A stretch of 19,518 nucleotides of DNA from Actinomycetes bacterium (lineage in GTDB: Bacteria > Actinomycetota > Thermoleophilia > Gaiellales > Gaiellaceae), in assembly GCA_025350775.1 (NCBI GenBank), contig JANXXF010000046.1:1-19518 (forward strand), written 5' to 3'. Positions 14,321 through 19,518 of the stretch are shown piece after piece. Made by a program: the position numbers and the translations under genes. Positions within the stretch are counted from its first letter, which is position 1. The number at the start of each line of letters is the position of its first letter. The notes beneath the pieces were generated by a model. That model was not told where the DNA came from. It was given only the letters and a program-made list of their open reading frames with translations, and did no database searches.

Positions 14321-15393
14321 CCGAAGCCGCCACCGATACGCGGGAAGTCCTCGTCGACATCAAGGGGCTCGTCAAGCAGTTCACGATCCCCGGCACCAAG
14401 GCCGTCGTGCACGCGTGCTCCGACGTCGATCTGACGCTGTACAAGGGCGAGACCCTCGGCGTGATCGGCGAGTCGGGCTCCGGCAAGACGACGCTCGGCC
14501 GTTGCGTGCTCCGCTTGATCTCACCGACCGCGGGCGCGGTGATCTTCGAGGGCCGTGACGTCACCAAGATGACGGGCGCCGAGGTGCGCCAGCTGCGCAC
14601 CGACATGCAGATCGTGTTCCAGGAGCCGTTCGACGCGCTCAACCCGCAGATCACGATCTGGAAGCAGATCGTCGAGCCGCTGCGCATCCATTCCAACATG
14701 TCGAAGCAGCAGCGCCGCGAGCGCGCGCTCGAGCTGCTCGCCCTGGTCGGCCTGCCGCCGTCGGTCGCCGACGCGATCCCGGCGATGCTGTCGCCGGGCG
14801 CACTCCAGCGCGCCTCGATCGCTCGCGCGATCTCGACCAGCCCCAAGCTCGTCGTCCTCGACGAGCCGACCTCGGCGCTGCCCCCCGAGGCAGAAGCCGA
14901 GATCATGGCGCTGTTGAAGCGCCTCCAGCGGGAGCTCGGACTCACCTACATCTTCATCTCCCACGACCTCGCGCTGGTGCGCTCGATCTGCGACCGCGTC
15001 GCGATCATGTACCTGAGCCAGGTGGTCGAGCTAGGTACCCGCGATGAGATCTTCAATCACCCGCGGCACCCGTATAGTCGGGCGCTGCTCGCCTCGGTGC
15101 TCCTGCCCGACCCGAAGCAGCGCCGCGACCAGTCCAACCGCGCCGAGCGGCTCGAGGGCGAGATCCCGAGCCCGATCAACCTGCCCCAGGGCTGTTACCT
15201 CGCCACGCGCTGCCCGTACGTCAAGGATCGCTGCCGGCAGGAGCCGCAGCGTCTGACCGAGGCCGGCCAGAGCGACCACTTCGCGCGTTGCTGGCGGATG
15301 ACCGAGGGCGACCTGACCGAGGAAGAGATCGAGCGCACCCGCGAGCAGCGCCGCGCCGACTACCGCGCCGCCCGGCTCGCCGCGGGCGTTTAG
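14317..15393 (+). CDS. ABC importer ATPase, DppF/OppF type, with altered signature and D-loop
   Basis: This 358-residue ATPase has Walker A GESGSGKTT (51-59), Q-loop QIVFQEPFDALNPQ, Walker B LVVLDEPTSAL with Glu183, and a normal H-loop FISHDL (His216). Two motifs deviate. The signature LSGGQ is LSPGA (158-162), and the D-loop Asp of 'SALD' is Pro189 (TSALPPEA). The C-terminal oligopeptide-transporter domain has GCYLATRCPYVKDRC and ARCWR, then a charged tail of about 55 residues. The start ATG overlaps the upstream TGA. It is last of the four ABC genes; no extracytoplasmic substrate-binding protein gene precedes or follows, so that subunit must be encoded elsewhere. Confidence 0.92.
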   Translation: MTEAATDTREVLVDIKGLVKQFTIPGTKAVVHACSDVDLTLYKGETLGVIGESGSGKTTLGRCVLRLISPTAGAVIFEGRDVTKMTGAEVRQLRTDMQIVFQEPFDALNPQITIWKQIVEPLRIHSNMSKQQRRERALELLALVGLPPSVADAIPAMLSPGALQRASIARAISTSPKLVVLDEPTSALPPEAEAEIMALLKRLQRELGLTYIFISHDLALVRSICDRVAIMYLSQVVELGTRDEIFNHPRHPYSRALLASVLLPDPKQRRDQSNRAERLEGEIPSPINLPQGCYLATRCPYVKDRCRQEPQRLTEAGQSDHFARCWRMTEGDLTEEEIERTREQRRADYRAARLAAGV

Positions 15394-15405
15394 CCTGTAG
15401 CTCGA

Positions 15406-15435
15406 TTGACCCTGCCGCGCAGGGTCTCGTAGGCT
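15406..15435 (+). promoter_or_regulatory. Candidate leaderless promoter for the aminotransferase operon
   Basis: TTGACC (15406-15411) and TAGGCT (15430-15435) are 18 bp apart, a common actinobacterial housekeeping-type promoter form. Transcription would start about 7 bp further on, at or 1 nt before the ATG at 15443, so the mRNA would be leaderless. Consistently, no Shine-Dalgarno sequence precedes that ATG. Confidence 0.55.
15409..15425. promoter_or_regulatory. Inverted repeat in the spacer of the aminotransferase promoter (candidate operator)
   Basis: ACCCTG (15409-15414) and CAGGGT (15420-15425) are perfect 6-bp arms around CCGCG. The repeat fills most of the -35/-10 spacer and overlaps the last -35 bases, where a bound regulator would block or modulate RNA polymerase. 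It could also act as a weak hairpin after the ABC operon ending at 15393, but no T-tract follows. Confidence 0.4.
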
Positions 15436-15442
15436 AGCTGCC

Positions 15443-16831
15443 ATGGGAGCGAGCGACATCGACTGGGGTGAGATCGAGCGCTGGGATCGCTCGTACTACC
15501 TGCACAACGTGCAGGCCCAGTCCGAGTACGCGTTCACGGGCGTCGAGCGGGCCGACGGCAACTACCTGGTGCTAGCCGGTGGAGCCAGGCTGCTCGACTT
15601 CCAGAGCCAGCTGATCTCGGACTCGATGGGTCACCGGCACCCGCGGGTGCACGCCGAGATCGCGCGTGCGATGGAGCGCTACGGGCATGTCTTCTTCGGC
15701 ATGGCGACCGACTACCGGGCGCGCGCGGCGAAGCTCGTGCTCGAGGACGTGCTGGGCGCGCCGGCGTCGTGGGCGGGGCGCATCCGTATCCTCGCGTCGG
15801 GCACCGAGGGCGTCGAGGTGGCGATGGCGATGGCCCGGCTCTTCACGGGCAGGCCGGTGATCCTGACGCAGGTCGCGAGCTATCACGGCCTCGTGCCCGG
15901 CGCGACGCAGCTGCGCGGCTACCGCGGCAACATCACCCCGGACGACCGGCGCGACGCCGTCCTCGACGTGCCGGGCGTAGCCGGCTCCAACGTCGTCACC
16001 GTCCCGCAGCCGGAGTTCTTCGATGACCTGCGCGACCCGCTGCCATCCCTGCTCGAGACCGAGCGGATCATCCTCGCGACCGGGCCCGAGAACATCGCCG
16101 CGATCATCACCGAGACGATGTTCGGGGCCGGTGGGCTGCTGCCGCCCGACCGCTACAACCGCGGCCTCGTCGAGCTGGCGCGCCGCCACGGGATCCTCTG
16201 GATCGCCGACGAGGTGCTGACCGGGTTCGGGCGGCTGGGCGAGTGGTTCGGCTACGAGACCGTGCCGGGCGGCCTGACGCCCGACCTGATGGTCGTCGGC
16301 AAGGGCATCAACGGCTGTGCGCTGCCGGTCGGCGGCGTCGTCACGAACGTCGAGATCGGCGAGTGGTTCGACCGCGCGCGCTGGTGGTCGGGGTCGACGC
16401 ACGACGCTCACCCGCTGGTGTGCGCGTCGATCGTCGGCAACATCGAGGCGATGCTCGAGGCTGACATGGTGGCGCGCGTGCGCACGCGCGGAGTCGAGCT
16501 GGGGCGGCGCCTCGCTGAGCTTGCCGCCCGCCACCCGTCGATCGGGCGCAGCTCGGGCCGCGGCTTCTACTGGGCCGTCGACCTCGTCGGCGCCGACCGC
16601 CAGCCGATCGTCGCGGAGGATCGCGCCACCGGCTTCCTCGGCGATCTCTCGGCCACGCCCAACAACGTCGTCGCGGCCGAATGCGCGAAGCGTGGTGTCT
16701 TCCTCGGCGGCTTCGTCCCCAACACGATCAAGGTGGCGCCGCCGTTCACCGTCACGGACGCCGAGATCGAGGTCGGCCTCGCCGCCTTCGACGCCGCCCT
16801 CGACGAGGTCGACCGCCGGTGGCACGCATGA
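15443..16831 (+). CDS. Class III (PLP-dependent) aminotransferase
   Basis: This 462-residue enzyme is a fold-type I aminotransferase of the omega-amino acid/acetylornithine/GSA-aminomutase class. Visible motifs are LLDFQSQLISDSMGHRHPRV (N-terminal substrate region), ILASGTEGVEVAMAMAR (phosphate-binding turn) and VASYHGLVPGA (ring-stacking aromatic). Next come IWIADEVLTGFGR-like residues with Asp256 contacting the pyridine nitrogen, and DLMVVGKGINGCALPVGGV with Lys287 as the Schiff-base lysine. STHDAHPLVCA replaces the usual TFSGHPLACA, so the donor/acceptor pocket may be unusual. Length is normal. It is first in a unit of three overlapping genes, with the PTE-like gene overlapping by ATGA. 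It probably removes or adds an amino group on a pathway intermediate; substrate is not predictable. Confidence 0.92.
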   Translation: MGASDIDWGEIERWDRSYYLHNVQAQSEYAFTGVERADGNYLVLAGGARLLDFQSQLISDSMGHRHPRVHAEIARAMERYGHVFFGMATDYRARAAKLVLEDVLGAPASWAGRIRILASGTEGVEVAMAMARLFTGRPVILTQVASYHGLVPGATQLRGYRGNITPDDRRDAVLDVPGVAGSNVVTVPQPEFFDDLRDPLPSLLETERIILATGPENIAAIITETMFGAGGLLPPDRYNRGLVELARRHGILWIADEVLTGFGRLGEWFGYETVPGGLTPDLMVVGKGINGCALPVGGVVTNVEIGEWFDRARWWSGSTHDAHPLVCASIVGNIEAMLEADMVARVRTRGVELGRRLAELAARHPSIGRSSGRGFYWAVDLVGADRQPIVAEDRATGFLGDLSATPNNVVAAECAKRGVFLGGFVPNTIKVAPPFTVTDAEIEVGLAAFDAALDEVDRRWHA

Positions 16832-17892
16832 CCGCCCCGACGGCCGGCAGCGTGATGACCGTCACCGGGCCCGTCGGCCCCGGCGAGCTCGGCCTGACGC
16901 TCCCGCACGAGCACGTCTTCTTCGATCTCAGCACCTGGCTGCTGCCGGCGCCCCCGCACAAGCGCGCGCTCGTCGGCGAGCGCGTGCGCGCCGACACCTT
17001 CGCCGAGGTCTACCGCGACCCGATGGCCTTTCGCGACAACCTCGTCTTCGCCGACGAAGCCGTTGCCGAGCAAGAGCTGCGCTGGTTCGCCGAGGCGGGC
17101 GGCGGCACCCTCGTGGACGTCAGCCTCGACTCGATCGGGCGCGACCCGGCCGGGCTGCGGCGCCTCTCCGAGCGAACCGGCGTCCGCATCGTGTGCGGCT
17201 GCGGCTGGTACGTGCAGCCGACGCACACGTCCGCCGTCGCCGCGGCCACGGAGGAGGCGCTGGCTGCCCTACTCGTCGCCGAGATCCGCGACGGCATCGG
17301 CGACTCCGGCGTCCGACCCGGCATCATCGGCGAGCTCGGCATCAGCGACGGCATCCACCCCGACGAGGCGAAGGTGCTGCGCGCAGCCGCCCTCGCCCAG
17401 CAAGAGACCGGCCTCGCCATCACGATCCACTGCCCGATCCCGCACGAGCAGCGCGGCCCCGAGATCGTCGGCATCCTGGCCGCTGCCGGCGCCGACCCGA
17501 CGCGCGTCATTCTCGGCCACCAGAGCCACACCGCACACAGCCTCGACTACCAGCGCGCCTGTGCTGACACCGGCGCGTCGATCCAGTTCGACCGCTTCGG
17601 CGCCGAGTTCCTGTACGAGAGCTGGGGCGGCTACCGCGAGCCACGCGACCAGGACGTCGTCGCAGCGATTGCGCGGCTGGTGGCCGACGGCTACGGCGAC
17701 CGCATCCTCGTCTCGCATGACGTCTGCTATCGCGTGCAGCTGCGCAGCTTCGGCGGGACCGGCTACGCCCATATCCCCGGTCACGTCGTGCGCTGGCTCG
17801 AGGAGGCCGGCGTCTCAGCCGGCGACGTCCACCGGATCACTGTCGAGAATCCCGCCCGCCACCTCACCCGAGCCCACGGAGGCCCCGCATGA
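16828..17892 (+). CDS. Phosphotriesterase-family (PTE/PHP-like) metallohydrolase
   Basis: This 354-residue amidohydrolase-superfamily enzyme starts TVTGPVGPGELGLTLPHEHV, the typical PTE-family N-terminus. Metal ligands can be followed in order: His27 and His29 (HEH), Glu169 in IIGELGIS as bridging residue, His201 (TIHCP), His231 (LGHQSHT) and Asp298 (SHDVCYR). Glu in place of the carboxylated Lys of classical phosphotriesterase is known from the E. coli PHP-type branch. PTE relatives are mostly lactonases or hydrolases of esters and amides, so opening of a lactone or lactam intermediate is a reasonable inference; organophosphate hydrolysis is not implied. Both ends overlap neighbours by ATGA, so it is tightly coupled to the aminotransferase and to the flavoprotein. 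Confidence 0.9.
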   Translation: MTAPTAGSVMTVTGPVGPGELGLTLPHEHVFFDLSTWLLPAPPHKRALVGERVRADTFAEVYRDPMAFRDNLVFADEAVAEQELRWFAEAGGGTLVDVSLDSIGRDPAGLRRLSERTGVRIVCGCGWYVQPTHTSAVAAATEEALAALLVAEIRDGIGDSGVRPGIIGELGISDGIHPDEAKVLRAAALAQQETGLAITIHCPIPHEQRGPEIVGILAAAGADPTRVILGHQSHTAHSLDYQRACADTGASIQFDRFGAEFLYESWGGYREPRDQDVVAAIARLVADGYGDRILVSHDVCYRVQLRSFGGTGYAHIPGHVVRWLEEAGVSAGDVHRITVENPARHLTRAHGGPA

Positions 17893-19518
17893 CCGCCACC
17901 GCCCCGACGCCTACGTCCGAGCTGACCCACCTCTGGCAGCCGCTCGACATTGGCCCGACCCGCGTCAAGCACCGCATCATGCAGACCGCGCAGACGGTCC
18001 TCTACGGGGACGACCACGTCCTTGGCGACAAGCACATCGCCTACTACACCGAGCGCGCGAAGGGTGGCACCGCCCTGCTCATCACCGAGCAGCAGGCCGG
18101 GCACCCGCTCTCGAAGGGGTCGTTCTACATGGGCTGCTCGGCCCACGACAAGCGGGCGATCCCGCAGTACGCGAAGCTCGCCGAGAGCATCGCGCCGTAC
18201 GGTGCCAAGCAGTTCGTCCAGCTCTTCGCCGCGGGTGTCCACGACAAGGGCACGATGATTCACGACAACTGGCACCCGCTCTGGGCCGCGTCGCGCGTCC
18301 CGTCGGTGGTGCACCGCGAGGTGCCGATGGTGATGGAGAAGGAGCACATCCTCGATATCGTCAAGGCGTTCGGCGAGTCGGCCGACAACGTCCGCGTGTC
18401 CGGCCTCAACGGCGTCGAGATCCACGGAGCGCACTCGTACCTCATCGGCCAGTTCTTCTCGAAGGCCTACAACTTCCGCACCGACGAGTACGGCGGCTCC
18501 ACCGCCAACCGCTGCCGCTTCGCGATCGAGATCGCCGAGTCGATCCGCGCGAAGGTCGGCCGCGAGATCACCGTCGGCCTGCGCATGTCGTTTGACGAGT
18601 TCATAGGCGATGCCGGCATCACCGGCGAGGAGAGCGAGGAGGCCCTCGACATCCTGGCAGGCACCGGCCTCTTCGACTACTTCAACATCTCGGGCGGCGG
18701 CTACCACACGCTGCACATGGCGGTCGGCAACATGAACGTCCCGCAGGGCTACATGATCCCGTTCGGCAAGCGCGCCAAGGCTGTCGTCGGCGACCGAGCC
18801 AAGGTGTTCATCGTCGGGCGGATCCTCGACCCGAGAATGGCAAACGACGCGATCGCGAGCGGGAGCGCCGACATGGTCGCCATGACCCGCGCGCAGATGG
18901 CCGACCCGCAGCTCGTGACGAAGGCCCAGCAGGGCCGCTACGACGAGATCAACAAGTGCATCGGCGCCAATGTGTGCCTGGCCCGCTTGTTCGACCAGCG
19001 CGAGGTGGTGTGCGTGATGAACCCGGCGATGGGCCGGGAGCGCGAGTGGGGCGTCGGCACGCTGAAGCAGGCGGCCGGGGGTGGCAAGCGCGTGATCGTC
19101 GTCGGTGGCGGGCCTGCCGGCATGCACGTCGCGAAGGTGGCGGCGGAGCGCGGCCACAAGGTCGTGCTGCTCGAGCAGGAGGCCGAGCTGGGCGGGCACC
19201 TGCGCCTGCTCGCCCAGCTGCCGACCCGCACCGAATGGGCCGTCGGCATCGACAACCTCGCCAAGCCGCTTGCCCGGCTCGGCGTCGACGTCCGCCTCGG
19301 CCACAAGGCGACGCCCGACGTGCTGAAGTCCGGCTCGCCCGACACCATCGTGATCGCGACCGGCTCGCGCTGGGACCGCACCGGCTTCAGCCAGTTCCAT
19401 CCGGGCCGCCCGGGCATCCCCGGCGCCGAGCAGGACAACGTGCTGGACATGGGCAGCGCGGCGAAGCGCGTCGTCGTCGACCCGCACGCACTCGGCAAGA
19501 AGGTGCTGATCCTCGACG
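17889..19518 (+). CDS. OYE/TMADH-type FMN-FAD oxidoreductase (3' truncated by window edge)
   Basis: 543 residues are visible, and the protein probably runs to about 670. The N-terminal TIM barrel (about 15-340) of the NADH:flavin oxidoreductase/OYE family carries LWQPLDIGPTRVKHRI, QLFAAGVHD, EIHGAHSYLIGQF with His179 and His182, FRTDEYGGS and FNISGGGYHTLH. A cysteine segment follows: C357-I-G-A-N-V-C363-x11-C375, where relatives have C-x2-C-x2-C-x11/12-C, so the second ligand is Ala360. The FAD/NAD domain begins near 402 with VIVVGGGPAGM, and a second strand ends IVIATGSRWDR. Relatives are 2,4-dienoyl-CoA reductase, trimethylamine dehydrogenase and N-methyl-amino-acid demethylases. It is translationally coupled (ATGA) to the PTE-like gene. 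The broken gene at 6695-8705 is its paralogue. Confidence 0.9.
   Translation, partial: MTATAPTPTSELTHLWQPLDIGPTRVKHRIMQTAQTVLYGDDHVLGDKHIAYYTERAKGGTALLITEQQAGHPLSKGSFYMGCSAHDKRAIPQYAKLAESIAPYGAKQFVQLFAAGVHDKGTMIHDNWHPLWAASRVPSVVHREVPMVMEKEHILDIVKAFGESADNVRVSGLNGVEIHGAHSYLIGQFFSKAYNFRTDEYGGSTANRCRFAIEIAESIRAKVGREITVGLRMSFDEFIGDAGITGEESEEALDILAGTGLFDYFNISGGGYHTLHMAVGNMNVPQGYMIPFGKRAKAVVGDRAKVFIVGRILDPRMANDAIASGSADMVAMTRAQMADPQLVTKAQQGRYDEINKCIGANVCLARLFDQREVVCVMNPAMGREREWGVGTLKQAAGGGKRVIVVGGGPAGMHVAKVAAERGHKVVLLEQEAELGGHLRLLAQLPTRTEWAVGIDNLAKPLARLGVDVRLGHKATPDVLKSGSPDTIVIATGSRWDRTGFSQFHPGRPGIPGAEQDNVLDMGSAAKRVVVDPHALGKKVLILD

Noticed and set aside
16828..17892. Organophosphate-degrading phosphotriesterase
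   Set aside because: The bridging residue is Glu169 rather than carboxylated Lys, and most family members are lactonases or of unknown function. Only family membership is supported.
17781..19487. A 568-codon open frame on the - strand
   Set aside because: It is antisense to the phosphotriesterase-like and flavoprotein genes, which have clear catalytic and cofactor motifs. The product looks like a composition artefact. The same applies to long - strand frames at 3878-5356, 4924-6198 and 6756-7964.
1..19518. tRNA, rRNA, CRISPR, insertion sequences, prophage or attachment sites
   Set aside because: I saw no regularly spaced repeats, transposase or integrase motifs or RNA-gene signatures by reading. 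Dedicated RNA and repeat searches were not possible here.

Overview
The window is about 19.5 kb of dense, very GC-rich bacterial DNA with strong GC bias at third codon positions, short intergenic gaps, GTG starts and ATGA/GTGA stop-start overlaps. This fits a high-GC actinobacterium (possibly a soil or metagenomic lineage such as the Thermoleophilia). That placement is an inference from composition and gene style; no rRNA or other marker gene is present. I saw no tRNA, rRNA, CRISPR array, insertion sequence or prophage gene, and no stretch over 300 bases lacks a gene.

Left edge (1-2840): the C-terminal end of a histidine-kinase-like protein with a degenerate ATPase domain (+) converges on an Fpg/Nei-type DNA glycosylase, which lies just downstream of a gamma-glutamyltransferase-like Ntn hydrolase (both -).

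Centre-left (2984-8705, +): a three-subunit molybdenum hydroxylase in the order large (Mo), medium (FAD), small (2x[2Fe-2S]). It is followed at once by a broken gene for an old-yellow-enzyme/trimethylamine-dehydrogenase-type flavoprotein carrying one frameshift and one in-frame TAG.

Centre (8764-11116, -): a DMSO-reductase-family molybdopterin oxidoreductase with a small Rid (YjgF/UK114) protein gene upstream of it.

Right (11230-19518, +): a peptide/nickel-type ABC importer (two permeases, two ATPases, no substrate-binding protein), then a class III aminotransferase, a phosphotriesterase-family metallohydrolase and an intact second copy of the TMADH-type flavoprotein that runs off the window. 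The last three genes overlap by ATGA and form one transcription unit behind an apparently leaderless promoter.

Together the genes read as a catabolic island for a nitrogen-containing small molecule: uptake by the ABC system, hydroxylation by the Mo enzyme, oxidation or demethylation by the flavoproteins, transamination, ring or ester hydrolysis by the PTE-like enzyme, and clean-up of reactive intermediates by the Rid protein. The substrate cannot be named from sequence. The most notable observations are: (1) both flavoprotein copies lack one of the four cysteines expected for the TMADH-type [4Fe-4S] cluster; (2) the two ABC ATPases carry deviations that all fall in the same composite ATP site; (3) one flavoprotein copy is disrupted while its paralogue is intact; (4) a leaderless promoter has a palindrome in its spacer.
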